64,000 nucleotides of DNA from Ruegeria sp. R13_0. Its GTDB lineage: Bacteria > Pseudomonadota > Alphaproteobacteria > Rhodobacterales > Rhodobacteraceae. The translations under genes were made by a program, and so were the position numbers. The stretch lies in the NCBI RefSeq assembly GCF_017743995.1, contig NZ_JAGHRB010000003.1, positions 124,001-188,000 on the forward strand. Direction: 5' to 3'. This document shows positions 44,140 through 53,290 of the stretch, in pieces (position 1 is the stretch's first letter; every line of letters begins with the position of its first letter). The notes beneath the pieces were generated by a model. It made no database searches. It had not been told where the DNA came from and saw only the letters and a program-made list of their open reading frames with translations.

Positions 44140-45585
44140 TTGAGCCTCGTCTACCTGTGGGCATTTCTCGTCACGCTTTCGCAGGTGTCTTTAGCCTTCG
44201 GAGTCACTGTGCATGCCGTTCTGAGAAAGCGCGATACGCGCGCGGTCATTGGCTGGTCAGCTCTTGCTTGGCTTGCGCCGTTTGTTGGCTCGTTGGCGTA
44301 CATCATACTGGGCGTCAATCGGATCAACCGGGTTGGCACACGGATGGGCCTGTCAGACACCATGCGCCGAATTCCAGGTTTCTCTCTCTCGGAAAGTGAG
44401 AGAGTGTTGTTTGAAGAGGCTAATATCCAACTACCTCACTTGGCCGGATTAGCCCGTGCCGGGGAAGCTCTTAGCGCAAAGCCACTCTTGCCGGGAAACA
44501 CGGTCGATTGCCTGCGAGATGGTGATGAGGCCTTTCCGGAGATGATCGCGGCCATAGATAGTGCCAATTTATCGGTTGGATTGTTGAGCTATATCTTTGA
44601 CAGCGACCGAGCAGGAGAAGAGTTCTTGAATGCGCTCGTCCGCGCTAAGGATCGCGGCGTGGTAGTGCGCGTGCTTATCGACTGCGTTGGCGCGCGCTAC
44701 AGCAAGGAAAACATGGTTGCTCGTTTGAAAGAGGTGGGCATTGAAGCCGCGAGTTTTCTTCCTACAAGCGGGTTCTCCTCACGCCGCTTTTCAAACCTCA
44801 GAAATCACAGAAAAATCCTTGTTGTGGATGGCTGCATTGGCTTCACAGGCGGCACCAATATTCGTGAAGCGCATTGCCTGAACCTCGATCCCGAGGCGCC
44901 GACACAATGCCTGCACTTCAAATTCGAGGGGCCGGTTGTAAGCCACTTCAAACAAGTGTTTGTCACGGACTGGGCCTTCACCACAGGTGAACAGTTGAGC
45001 GGCCCGGCATGGTTTCCAGAGCTTACCCGCCATGGCACAGTCTGGTCGCGGGGGATTTCGCACGGACCAGACGAGGATTTCGAGACGCTCAGCAAACTCA
45101 TTTTCGCAGCGCTGTCGGCCGCGCGGGAACGGGTGCGTATTGTCAGCCCTTATTTCCTGCCAGATTCTCGGCTGATAGAAGCGCTTTCAGTGGCGGCGCT
45201 CCGTGGCATCAAGGTCGAAATCTACCTGCCATCCAACAACAACGTTAAGGTTGTCGAGTGGGCAGCTATGGGGCAGATCGGGCAAATTTTGGAACATGGT
45301 TGCCGGGTTTTCTTCACCAAGCCACCGTTCGATCACACGAAACTCATGCTCGTGGACGACGTTTGGGCTCTTGTTGGAAGCACAAATTGGGATCCCAGAA
45401 GCCTGCGATTGAATTTTGAGTTCAATGTTGAATGCTATCATCGAGAGCTGTCGGAAGAACTCCATGCCATACTTGACTCAAAAGCACTTGGCGCTCGAGA
45501 AATCAGCCTCGAAGAGATCAATGATCTCCCGCTTTTGGCCAAATTGCGCAACGGTTTCGCCCGGCTACTTTCCCCTTACCTGTAG
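44140..45585 (+). CDS. cls: phospholipase D/cardiolipin synthase family protein
   Basis: A 481-aa inner-membrane enzyme that probably joins phosphatidylglycerol molecules to cardiolipin. Two N-terminal membrane segments (LVYLWAFLVTLSQVSLAFGV and VIGWSALAWLAPFVGSLAY) precede two HKD catalytic motifs: HRKILVVD (about residue 223) with FTGGTN after it, and HTKLMLVD (about 399) with GSTNWDPRS. This is the ClsA-type layout. TTG 44140 is preferred because GGGGGA lies 7 bases upstream; TTG 44125 lacks a site. Base composition is lower in GC than the housekeeping genes. Confidence 0.9.
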   Translation: MSLVYLWAFLVTLSQVSLAFGVTVHAVLRKRDTRAVIGWSALAWLAPFVGSLAYIILGVNRINRVGTRMGLSDTMRRIPGFSLSESERVLFEEANIQLPHLAGLARAGEALSAKPLLPGNTVDCLRDGDEAFPEMIAAIDSANLSVGLLSYIFDSDRAGEEFLNALVRAKDRGVVVRVLIDCVGARYSKENMVARLKEVGIEAASFLPTSGFSSRRFSNLRNHRKILVVDGCIGFTGGTNIREAHCLNLDPEAPTQCLHFKFEGPVVSHFKQVFVTDWAFTTGEQLSGPAWFPELTRHGTVWSRGISHGPDEDFETLSKLIFAALSAARERVRIVSPYFLPDSRLIEALSVAALRGIKVEIYLPSNNNVKVVEWAAMGQIGQILEHGCRVFFTKPPFDHTKLMLVDDVWALVGSTNWDPRSLRLNFEFNVECYHRELSEELHAILDSKALGAREISLEEINDLPLLAKLRNGFARLLSPYL

Positions 45586-45794
45586 GCAGCCAAACTTAGC
45601 CTTACACCCGAACGTTCAAGCGAGCGGTCTGAGAGGTAGTTCTTTTTTGGTATCCGCAACGCCCTTAAAACTTGACCCAAAATGGACAATGCAGAGGGTT
45701 TGTCCGAAATTGAAAGGGAAGGCTGAACGTCCCTCTGTCTAATTCGCGGTGTTGAAAAGTTGCGCCAACAAGCTCGTGTGGCTATCATATTGAT

Positions 45795-45905
45795 ATGGAA
45801 TTTATTGTGGGCGGCATAGTTACGGTTGTTCTGGTGATTTGGGGCGCGGCCTCATTTTGGCGAGCGCCCTCAAAGGAACAAAAGAAGGGAAAAGACAAAG
45901 AGTAG
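45795..45905 (+). CDS. small single-pass membrane protein, 36 aa
   Basis: ATG 45795 to TAG 45905 encodes MEFIVGGIVTVVLVIWGAAS followed by a short linker and a basic tail (KEQKKGKDKE). The single hydrophobic helix with a positively charged C-terminus is a normal shape for bacterial small membrane proteins, and the helix residues are not random. A ribosome binding site is not obvious, so the call rests on the protein pattern. Confidence 0.45.
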   Translation: MEFIVGGIVTVVLVIWGAASFWRAPSKEQKKGKDKE

Positions 45906-46043
45906 CGGCATCGTCTGCGATCACTTTGAGCACGCCTGATGGGATGCATCATCATCCAATTCACCAAACAAACGTATTCGCCGACTTTATGGATAGCGTT
46001 GCGGCGACGACAGGGTGGACATTTCCCCCTTTCTCAATAGACA

Positions 46044-46430
46044 TTACCCATCGAATACTCGCGACCAGGTCTCCTGATCCAAAAGCGAAACGAGTTGATC
46101 ACGCGAGTCGAGTACCGCGCTTATCGCTCGATCTCTTTCCCGATCCAGTTCACTAAAAATGGCTCTTGTGGACGATGCCGATGCTGATTTGTCCGTGGAA
46201 CCGAGAATGGCATTGTCCGCAGAACCTTCGACCGCGGTACGGAACCGATCAACGGCAACTTCCAAGTCGCTCACAATTTTCAAGGCTGCGGTCCGGACAT
46301 CGCTGTCTGCGGGCGACATAGCCTTTTCCAAGGCGGGTCTCAGCGTATTGGGCTCCAGAAATGATGGTGCTAAATCAGACGATCCGTCCAACAAGAAAGT
46401 GACCGCCGTTATCGTCGCAATTACTGGCAT
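46044..46430 (-). CDS. hypothetical protein, partner of the Tat-type lipoprotein
   Basis: A 128-aa protein with an N-terminal hydrophobic stretch (MPVIATITAVTFLL), possibly a signal or anchor. A helical region follows (VRTAALKIVSDLEVAVDRFRTA and FSELDRERDRAISAVLDSRD), suggesting a coiled-coil bundle. It starts one base after the stop of the lipoprotein gene (TGA-t-ATG), a strongly coupled pair. Family not recognised. Confidence 0.55.
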   Translation of the reverse strand: MPVIATITAVTFLLDGSSDLAPSFLEPNTLRPALEKAMSPADSDVRTAALKIVSDLEVAVDRFRTAVEGSADNAILGSTDKSASASSTRAIFSELDRERDRAISAVLDSRDQLVSLLDQETWSRVFDG

Positions 46431-46431
46431 A

Positions 46432-46899
46432 TCATAACTCCAAGCTGGTTCCCAAAGCGACTATGTCTGCCTTTTCGTACAAAATTTCAGAAACTTCCGG
46501 CCAGTAGTCTTCCGGGACTGCTGCCTGCAATTGCCCCTGCAATACCAGCAGGTTATCGCGTTGCGAACGGCGCTCGGTGTCATATCTGTCTGAAACAGCT
46601 ATCAACTTGGAACGTTTTACAGAGCGGTTGGCGGACAACCGGTTGAATTCTTCAACAAAGGCCGCGTGCGCCTGGATCATCTGTGTTGAATTCGCCTCAA
46701 TCTCCCGGGCAATCTGAACCAGATCTGAGCCATCATCAGAAGGTATCCGTTCCAACGCTGCTGCGAGCTCAGAATTTATGTCGCTGATCGAACTACTGCG
46801 GTCGAACGGGGCACAACTTGAGATGCAACAAAGACATGCAGCAGCGGCCAGGTTGATAAAATCTCGCCTCGACAGAGAGGCATTGCAGGTAGCTGCCAT
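46432..46899 (-). CDS. predicted lipoprotein with a twin-arginine-like signal
   Basis: A 155-aa protein starting MAATCNASLSRRDFINLAA, a Tat-type RRDF motif, followed by a hydrophobic stretch and the lipobox ISSC (Cys about 32 likely lipidated). The mature part is helical (ELAAALERIPSDDGSDLVQI, QMIQAHAAFVEEFNRLSAN). GGGGGA precedes ATG 46899 by seven bases. The gene is divergent from the Tat-exported alkyl sulfatase. Function unknown; a role at the membrane together with its downstream partner is likely. Confidence 0.65.
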   Translation of the reverse strand: MAATCNASLSRRDFINLAAAACLCCISSCAPFDRSSSISDINSELAAALERIPSDDGSDLVQIAREIEANSTQMIQAHAAFVEEFNRLSANRSVKRSKLIAVSDRYDTERRSQRDNLLVLQGQLQAAVPEDYWPEVSEILYEKADIVALGTSLEL

Positions 46900-47052
46900 C
46901 GCGTTTCCCCCTGATCTGCGATCCACCTATTTTTAGATCGCGTCCTTTGTTGCTGCGCTCACTGAAGACGGCCCAATCTTCAGAAATCACTCAGGTATTC
47001 AATACATCCGCGAGCCGTGCAAGACTGCCTAAATCTTAATCGTTCCACAATG

Positions 47053-47064
47053 ACATTTAAATGT
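47053..47064. promoter_or_regulatory. 12-base palindrome upstream of the alkyl sulfatase gene
   Basis: ACATTTAAATGT is a perfect palindrome 52 bases before the alkyl sulfatase start, in the divergent region shared with the lipoprotein pair. It is a good candidate operator. A second inverted repeat GCGATC/GATCGC lies next to the lipoprotein start (46918-46941). Confidence 0.5.
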
Positions 47065-47116
47065 TAGGATGTGAGGCACTGCTTATCAGACAATTTTATC
47101 AATAGGGGGAAATACG

Positions 47117-49225
47117 ATGGCACCTGATCGGCGCGACTTCATGAAAACTGTTCCAGCAATTGGGGCCGCGTTTGCGGTAAGTCCTACTTTTTTGTCGGAA
47201 GAAGCAGCAGCACAAACCACATCGACAGCCGCGCCATTAGAAGGCCACTTTCACCCTAAAGGCAAAGCACCGTCCGAGCACACCCTCAAAATCCTGGCCG
47301 AAGCGAAAGAAACACTGCCTTTCTCGGACACTCAGGACTTTGAAGAAGTTGCCAAGGGTTTTATTGCCCAGATGCCGGAACCTCAGATCATGGCGGATGC
47401 GGGGAACGTTGCCTGGGACAGGGGCGCATTTGATTTCATCGACGAGCAAGATGAGTACGACAGTATCCACCCGTCATTGATGCGTATCAGCAAGCTGAAT
47501 CAGAACTATGGTCTGTACGAGGTGATACCCGGTATCTATCAGGTACGTGGGTTTGATTTGTCCGACATCTCATTCGTGCGCGGAAAGACCGGTTGGATTG
47601 CCATTGACCCGTTGGTTTCAGCCGAAACGGCCCGAGCCGCGTGGGACTTGTTCTCGGAACACAAAGGTGAAGGGTTGCCGATTACGGCCGTGATCTATTC
47701 ACATTCCCACGGGGATCACTGGGGCGGCGTGCGTGGTATCGTCTCTCAAGAAGACGTGGATTCTGGTAAGGTTGAGATCATTGCGTCGCGTGATTTCATG
47801 GAACACACGATTTCCGAGAACGTGTTTGCAGGCAACGCTATGAACCGCCGACTGTTTTATCAATATGGCTTGCTGTTGCCCGTGGCCCCGCATGGGTTCG
47901 TCAACCAAGGTCTCGGCAAACGTGTTTCCGCCGGTGCCGTAGGCCTTATCGCGCCGACCCGAATTGTCGAGGATGACATCGAAGAGTTCGAGGTCGACGG
48001 CGTGCGGATGATCTTCCAGAACACACCTAACACTGAAGCGCCGTCAGAGATGAATACTTACATCCCAGACATGAAGGCCCTGTGGATGGCGGAAAACGTG
48101 ACGGCCACATTGCACAACATCTACACATTGCGTGGTGCGCCGGTGCGCGATGCGTTGCGGTGGTCAAAATATATCTCTCGCGCCCTGTTCCTGTTCGGGC
48201 AAGAGGCAGAGGTCATGTTCGCTTCGCACCATTGGCCGCGCTGGGGCAATGACCGCGTGCAGCAGGTTTTGAAAGATCAGCGCGATCTTTATGCCCATAT
48301 GAATAACCAGACCCTGCATCTGGCCAATCAGGGCGTGACGATTAACCAGATACATCACCACTATGAGCCGTCACAGGGTTTGCAGCAGACATGGCATACC
48401 CGTGGCTATCACGGCTCACCTCAGCACAATTCGCGCGGTGTTGTTCAGCGGTTCCTTGGATTCTGGGATTGCAATCCCGCGACCCTGATACCGTTAGAAC
48501 CAGAAGCTTCAGCTCCGCTCTACGTCGAGATGATGGGCGGCAAAGATCCAACTATGGCCAAGGGTTTGGAACTACACAATGCAGGGCAATATTTCGAAGC
48601 GTCCGAGATTCTGAACAAACTGTTCCTGTCGGATCCATCAGATCAGGAAGTAAAAGATTTGTTAGCAGACGTTTACGAACAGCTTGGCTACCAGCAAGAA
48701 AACCCGGGCCTGCGGAACAGCTTCCTGTCCGGTGCCTATGAACTTCGTTCTGGCATCCCTACCGGTGAAACGGCCGACACGTCCAGCCCAGAGGTGATAC
48801 GCGCGATGTCGACTGAGCTGTTCCTTGATTTCCTTGCGATCAAGATGGACAGCCGCAAGGCCGAAGGCATCGAGTTTACGATGAACCTAAGCACACCCGA
48901 CAATGGTGAGATGTTTGCGATCGAGCTGGCCAAGGCAACACTCACAAATGTCGAAGGTTTCGCCTTCGATGAGCCAGATCTGACTCTGACCTTGAACCGA
49001 TCCGATTTGGAACTTGTGATGACCGGAGAGGCTGATTTCGAGGACTTGCTGGCCGACGGTCGTGCAACGGCTGATGGTGACGTCAGCGTTCTGATCAAAC
49101 TCGCTGGAGCCATGATTGAGTTCGATCCTCTGTTCGAAGTTTTGCCTGGGACAAGTACCGGTCCAACAGAGGTAGCAGAGGCCGAGCCGTTGCAGGCGGT
49201 GACTGGTCAGGTCGTTATCGAATGA
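47117..49225 (+). CDS. Tat-exported SdsA1-like alkyl sulfatase (metallo-beta-lactamase fold)
   Basis: A 702-aa periplasmic enzyme that should release sulfate from primary or secondary alkyl sulfates such as SDS. It starts with a twin-arginine signal (MAPDRRDFMKTVPAIG). The metallo-beta-lactamase domain has the binuclear zinc motif HSHGDH at 196-201 and MWMAENVTATLHN near 322. A dimerisation/SCP2-like C-terminal region (LELHNAGQYFEASEILNKLF and DGDVSVLIKLAGAM) completes the SdsA1/YjcS layout. A ribosome binding site GGGGGA precedes ATG 47117. It is followed by a strong hairpin terminator. Confidence 0.93.
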   Translation: MAPDRRDFMKTVPAIGAAFAVSPTFLSEEAAAQTTSTAAPLEGHFHPKGKAPSEHTLKILAEAKETLPFSDTQDFEEVAKGFIAQMPEPQIMADAGNVAWDRGAFDFIDEQDEYDSIHPSLMRISKLNQNYGLYEVIPGIYQVRGFDLSDISFVRGKTGWIAIDPLVSAETARAAWDLFSEHKGEGLPITAVIYSHSHGDHWGGVRGIVSQEDVDSGKVEIIASRDFMEHTISENVFAGNAMNRRLFYQYGLLLPVAPHGFVNQGLGKRVSAGAVGLIAPTRIVEDDIEEFEVDGVRMIFQNTPNTEAPSEMNTYIPDMKALWMAENVTATLHNIYTLRGAPVRDALRWSKYISRALFLFGQEAEVMFASHHWPRWGNDRVQQVLKDQRDLYAHMNNQTLHLANQGVTINQIHHHYEPSQGLQQTWHTRGYHGSPQHNSRGVVQRFLGFWDCNPATLIPLEPEASAPLYVEMMGGKDPTMAKGLELHNAGQYFEASEILNKLFLSDPSDQEVKDLLADVYEQLGYQQENPGLRNSFLSGAYELRSGIPTGETADTSSPEVIRAMSTELFLDFLAIKMDSRKAEGIEFTMNLSTPDNGEMFAIELAKATLTNVEGFAFDEPDLTLTLNRSDLELVMTGEADFEDLLADGRATADGDVSVLIKLAGAMIEFDPLFEVLPGTSTGPTEVAEAEPLQAVTGQVVIE

Positions 49226-49232
49226 TGTTTTG

Positions 49233-49254
49233 CGCGGGTCCCTTCGGACCCGCG
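49233..49254 (+). terminator. terminator hairpin after the alkyl sulfatase gene
   Basis: CGCGGGTCC (49233-49241) and GGACCCGCG (49246-49254) form a perfect 9-base stem with loop CTTC, starting eight bases after the alkyl sulfatase stop. The T-run behind it is short (TTACCCACTTTT), so efficiency is uncertain. Confidence 0.65.
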
Positions 49255-49318
49255 TTACCCACTTTTACACTCCAATACGATTTTGACGATGTAATCCAAA
49301 TCACCCGAGGAGACTCCA

Positions 49319-49837
49319 ATGGCTGATCTTGTTGTTCTTTCATTTGATGGTGTCGACAGTGCAGATGCTGTTTTGACAAAACTACGACAGCTCAAAAAAC
49401 AGGAATTGATCGACCTGCTGGACGCCTGCGTCGTTGTGCGACCCGAAGAGGGAGACATACACATTAAGCAGTCAGTGAACATGACCCGAATTGGCGCCAG
49501 TACGGGCCTGAGCACCGGTGCAATAGTTGGTATGTTGGCCGGTATTCTTGTTCTCAACCCACTCGCCGGCATGGCAGTGGGAGGTTTGGCCGGGGCGGCA
49601 ATGGGAGCGCTTGGAGGGTCCCTTTCCGATTACGGCATCAATGATGATTTCATCAAAGAACTGGGCGAGACCATCCAACCAAATTCATCGGCTCTGTTTC
49701 TGCTTGTCGCCAAGGCCACACCGGACAAAGTGATCGCCGAGATCGAACAATACGACCCGAGGATTCTTCAGACGTCCCTATCGCAGGAACAAGAAGACAA
49801 ACTCCGCGAAGCGCTCGCCGCTGCGCATAGCCAGTGA
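49319..49837 (+). CDS. DUF1269 family membrane protein
   Basis: A 172-aa protein with the family pattern: soluble N-terminus (DLVVLSFDGVDSADAVLTKL), a glycine-rich hydrophobic hairpin (GAIVGMLAGILVLNPLAGMAVGGLAGAAMGAL split by NP), and a soluble C-terminus (NSSALFLLVAKATPDKV). GAGGAG precedes ATG 49319. Function unknown; related proteins are found with stress and membrane genes. It follows the alkyl sulfatase and precedes a DUF3611-like gene. Confidence 0.85.
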   Translation: MADLVVLSFDGVDSADAVLTKLRQLKKQELIDLLDACVVVRPEEGDIHIKQSVNMTRIGASTGLSTGAIVGMLAGILVLNPLAGMAVGGLAGAAMGALGGSLSDYGINDDFIKELGETIQPNSSALFLLVAKATPDKVIAEIEQYDPRILQTSLSQEQEDKLREALAAAHSQ

Positions 49838-49919
49838 TTTTTTGATAGAGATCGGTCGCCAAGCCAAAGTGTGGACGACCTTCTTCAAATCATAGGGTTT
49901 AGGTTGGGAGCACTGCAAT

Positions 49920-50498
49920 ATGGTAGGCGAATCCGCTAATTGGCATGGGGAAAACACCGGGCGCGTCGCAGATGCGCTCGTTAAGCTTGGCCAGATCGGT
50001 TTCTGGGTTCAGCTGGTTTTTTTGATCATTGTCGTTGTACTGGGCGGCGTTGTCCTTGGCGTTGTCGGAGGTGGCGCAGGCGTGGGCAACGTGTTGTCCT
50101 TCTTGGGTTTGATCCTGCCCGCTTTCACCACATTTTGGTGTTGGCATTATTTGTCTTTGGGACGAAAGCTGAAAGAGACTGGAGATGACCCCTCAGCCGC
50201 CCGGCTTCAAAGTCGCGTGTGGATCGGCGTTTGGGTCGGAACGATCGGCGCTGTTCTGACAATTGTTTCATTGTTTGGAGCAGCTTTTGCGCTTCTGGTC
50301 ACAATGCTGGCCAACCCTCAAGTTGGCTTGCAGATATCCGCAGCTGAAACCGGTGCCAGCCCCTACACGATTTCGGCGGTCGATGCAGTCAGCATCATGA
50401 CCCTACTTTTGACGCTAACCGCTGAGTTGCTTGTTGTAGCGATTTCTTTGCGTATCGTTTTCCTGATCTCTCGTTCTCTGGGAGGAGAGGATGCCTGA
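49920..50498 (+). CDS. DUF3611-like membrane protein
   Basis: A 192-aa integral membrane protein with four hydrophobic segments (about residues 25-52, 62-80, 103-132 and 156-185). The opening VKLGQIGFWVQLVFLIIVV and the LGRKLKETGDDPSAARLQ loop are like DUF3611 proteins, known mainly from cyanobacteria and some proteobacteria. Function unknown. It converges on the SLC13 permease gene with only 5 bases between stops. Confidence 0.6.
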   Translation: MVGESANWHGENTGRVADALVKLGQIGFWVQLVFLIIVVVLGGVVLGVVGGGAGVGNVLSFLGLILPAFTTFWCWHYLSLGRKLKETGDDPSAARLQSRVWIGVWVGTIGAVLTIVSLFGAAFALLVTMLANPQVGLQISAAETGASPYTISAVDAVSIMTLLLTLTAELLVVAISLRIVFLISRSLGGEDA

Positions 50499-50503
50499 AA
50501 CCT

Positions 50504-52321
50504 TTAATAAGGGAACAGCATTGGAGCGACGATCACCGCGACAGAGCCGGTCAGTATTGTGAGCGGCACACCGAGCTTTAGGAAGTCAGCAAAACTATAC
50601 CCCCCGGGTGCAACGACCAATGTGACCACAGGCGTTGAGATCGGAGTCGAAAATGATGCGGATGCAGCTATCAGAACACACAGCGCAACTGGGTATGGTG
50701 AAATCCCAAGCGCTTCGGCGGCTGAAATAGCAATCGGCGCAACAAGTACCGCAGAGGCAGTATTGGATAGGACTAAGCCTAATAGGGCCGTTAAAACAAA
50801 GATCGCCGCCATGACTGCGCGCGGACTGGCTTCTCCGACAAGGTAAAGCAGTTGGTCAACGATTATGTCCGATCCGCCCGTAGCCTGCAGCGCGTCAGCA
50901 AGTGGCAACATCCCGGCGATAAGAACGAGGCTTGGAAGCTTTACGGCGCGATAAGCGTCTTCGGCGGACAGAGTGCGAAGCAAGACTGCCGCTACCGCAG
51001 CCATCAGTACTGCAGTAGTTATTGAGACGAGTTCTGAAACCGTCAGGGCAACCATCGTGGCCATGATGGCAATCGCAGCCCAAAAACCCTTAGCTGCCGG
51101 TGGGATGGATGTCCGCTCATTTGGGAAGGACAGAAGCACCAACATATCATGCCTTTCAACCGCACGATCCAAGTCTTCCCATGATCCGGCAAGCATAAGA
51201 CGATCGCCTGATTGCAAAACTGTAGTGTTGGGGTGTTCGACGGGCTCGCTGTTTCTCACCAGGCCAACAATCTCAATCCCCTTGGATTCGAACCCGGGTG
51301 CATCATGCATTTGTCGACCAATCACTTTTGCCTCGGGGTGGATCAATACATCCGCAAGACCCAACTGATCGATCCAAACGGCACTTGATTTCTGAAAACC
51401 CAAAGTTTTGGCAAACAACGCTTTGGTTGATAACTCCGCCAGTGCGTCTTGGGCTCCTCGAATGAAAACAATGTCACCCGGTAGCAGTTCCATACCTTCA
51501 CGAAACATGGCTGCGAGGTACTTTCCTTTGGCGCCAGGCCTCAGACGAACGAGTATTGCTGTGCCACTTCCCGTCAACTTTTCAACGTCCTCTGAGAGTA
51601 CTTTGCCAGTGACCTTCAAAGTCGCGGAATGCCTATCCAAACCAAAGGTTTCCCACATACCAGCAAGCGTCGTTCCGGAAATTGCGAACTCTTGCTCATC
51701 AGGGGTCGACTTGGTTTTCAACCGATAGCGGCCCCAAAACAAGACAAACAGGACTGCAACAACCAGAACCGACGCACCGATCAGAAAAAAGGAAAACAAA
51801 CCGAAAGGTTGGTAACCCTGCGCCACCAACTCATCACTTACGACAAGGTTCGGAGGCGTGGCGATCAGGGTCAGCATGCCACTTATCAACGCGGCATAGG
51901 ACATTGGCATCAAGAAACGAGCCTTGTCATTTGCCGTTTCTTGAGCAATTCGCAGAATGACCGGTATGAAAATTGCGACGACGGCTGTCGAGCTCATAAC
52001 GCTCCCCAGAAGCGCCGTGCTGATCATGATAAGCACAAGCAATCCAGTTTCACCACGACCACCGTGCCGCATGATGGCGTCCCCTACTGCGCGAGCAACG
52101 CCGGTTCTATCCAACATTTCGCCCAGCACAAGAAGGCAGGCGACAAGGATTACAACGCTGTTCCCAAAGCCCGATAGGCTCTCCCCAATTGTCAGCGTGC
52201 CGCTGAGGGCAAGCGCAAGAACAACTATCAAGGCAACGAAGTCATAGCGAACACGGTTGCTTGCCATCAGCACACCCGCAACGGCAATCAGAGCGAACAC
52301 AAACCCGGCTTCATTCGTCAT
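50504..52321 (-). CDS. SLC13-type anion permease with two TrkA-C (RCK_C) domains
   Basis: A 605-aa inner-membrane transporter. Two hydrophobic halves (residues about 1-190 and 385-605) each contain the SxTA-type motif (SSTAVVAIFIPVI and SNTASAVLVAPIA). They flank a soluble insert with two RCK_C domains (VLSEDVEKLTGSGTAILVRL and ...FESKGIEIVGLVRN). This is the layout of sulfate/divalent anion transporters such as the SAC1/SLT group. Direction and substrate are not determined; sulfate is attractive because two sulfatases lie nearby. ATG 52321 has AAGGGGG upstream. Confidence 0.85.
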   Translation of the reverse strand: MTNEAGFVFALIAVAGVLMASNRVRYDFVALIVVLALALSGTLTIGESLSGFGNSVVILVACLLVLGEMLDRTGVARAVGDAIMRHGGRGETGLLVLIMISTALLGSVMSSTAVVAIFIPVILRIAQETANDKARFLMPMSYAALISGMLTLIATPPNLVVSDELVAQGYQPFGLFSFFLIGASVLVVAVLFVLFWGRYRLKTKSTPDEQEFAISGTTLAGMWETFGLDRHSATLKVTGKVLSEDVEKLTGSGTAILVRLRPGAKGKYLAAMFREGMELLPGDIVFIRGAQDALAELSTKALFAKTLGFQKSSAVWIDQLGLADVLIHPEAKVIGRQMHDAPGFESKGIEIVGLVRNSEPVEHPNTTVLQSGDRLMLAGSWEDLDRAVERHDMLVLLSFPNERTSIPPAAKGFWAAIAIMATMVALTVSELVSITTAVLMAAVAAVLLRTLSAEDAYRAVKLPSLVLIAGMLPLADALQATGGSDIIVDQLLYLVGEASPRAVMAAIFVLTALLGLVLSNTASAVLVAPIAISAAEALGISPYPVALCVLIAASASFSTPISTPVVTLVVAPGGYSFADFLKLGVPLTILTGSVAVIVAPMLFPY

Positions 52322-52369
52322 TATATTACCCCCTTCAAACGATAGGGCGTCCATCCATGCGTGCAAATT

Positions 52370-53290
52370 TCAGGTGGTCGCGTCAGCCATATCCACGCCT
52401 GCTTCCCGCAGCAGTTCAAACTTCACAGCTGTTGCACTGACCTGTCGATAAAAGGCAATTAGCTGCCGCGTCGGGCCCTGAAGACGTGTCAAACCTACGG
52501 TGGCGGCGACGACTGTGCCGACATCCGTATTGCCTTCCAGGACCTGCCAACCGCCCACGACAAGAACACCCACCGTCCCGGCTCCGTTAATGGCGCTGAG
52601 TACAAATTTCGAAGACAGCTTCCAGACGAATATCCGGGAACGGGTGTCGTAGATCTCGTCAAATTTAGGAGTGATCTCTGCGGCCGAGCGATCAGGGTCA
52701 ACAAGCCAGTTTGTGGCTTTGCGCAATGTGTGAACTCTGTCTGACACAAGGGAGTTTACACGCGTCTGGACGAGAAGAACGATAAACACCTGAGGGATAA
52801 TCATACCGATTGCAATCAACCCCAGAGAGGGTTGATTGGCCGCAATATACCCGACAATCACAACAAGGGTTCCGGCCTGTACGATGGGTTCAGACAAGGC
52901 GCTACCGGAGAACTTTCCTACTTGTTCGGCTTCGGCCGACACCATTGTTGCCTTGGCACCGTAGGCGACTTTCTCGGAACCCGCCGGGTTTTCGCGAGAC
53001 AGATTGCAAATACGCTTGCGCAGCTTGCGGATCATGTCCTCGCCAAGGACGCTCGAAAGATACCCCAGCACCCATTTCAGCGCGAGGCTCAGGGTTATCA
53101 GCGCGCCCATAGCAGCACCAAGCCACAGTAAGCCTCCGGGGCTTATGTTCTTTTCGGTCAGACCGTTCACGATTTCCTTCTGGTAGTTCAGTGGAAACGC
53201 CGCCAGAGCGGCAATGGCCAGAGACAGCAAGATGTTGACCACCTGACGATGTCCCGTAGTTCTCAAGATAGATTTGTAAAATTCGATCAC
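52370..53290 (-). CDS. ABC exporter transmembrane domain without an ATPase domain
   Basis: A 306-aa protein with about six membrane segments that matches the membrane domain of type-I ABC exporters: GYLSSVLGEDMIRKLRKRI near residue 95, VGKFSGSALSEPIVQAGTLV, and GTVGVLVVGGWQVLEGNTDVG with LQGPTRQLIAFYRQVS. It stops where the linker to the nucleotide-binding domain would begin; no Walker or signature motif follows in any frame. GTG 53290 with GGGGGA upstream is the likely start. It lies 48 bases upstream of the SLC13 gene on the same strand and may be cotranscribed. Confidence 0.7.
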   Translation of the reverse strand: MIEFYKSILRTTGHRQVVNILLSLAIAALAAFPLNYQKEIVNGLTEKNISPGGLLWLGAAMGALITLSLALKWVLGYLSSVLGEDMIRKLRKRICNLSRENPAGSEKVAYGAKATMVSAEAEQVGKFSGSALSEPIVQAGTLVVIVGYIAANQPSLGLIAIGMIIPQVFIVLLVQTRVNSLVSDRVHTLRKATNWLVDPDRSAAEITPKFDEIYDTRSRIFVWKLSSKFVLSAINGAGTVGVLVVGGWQVLEGNTDVGTVVAATVGLTRLQGPTRQLIAFYRQVSATAVKFELLREAGVDMADATT

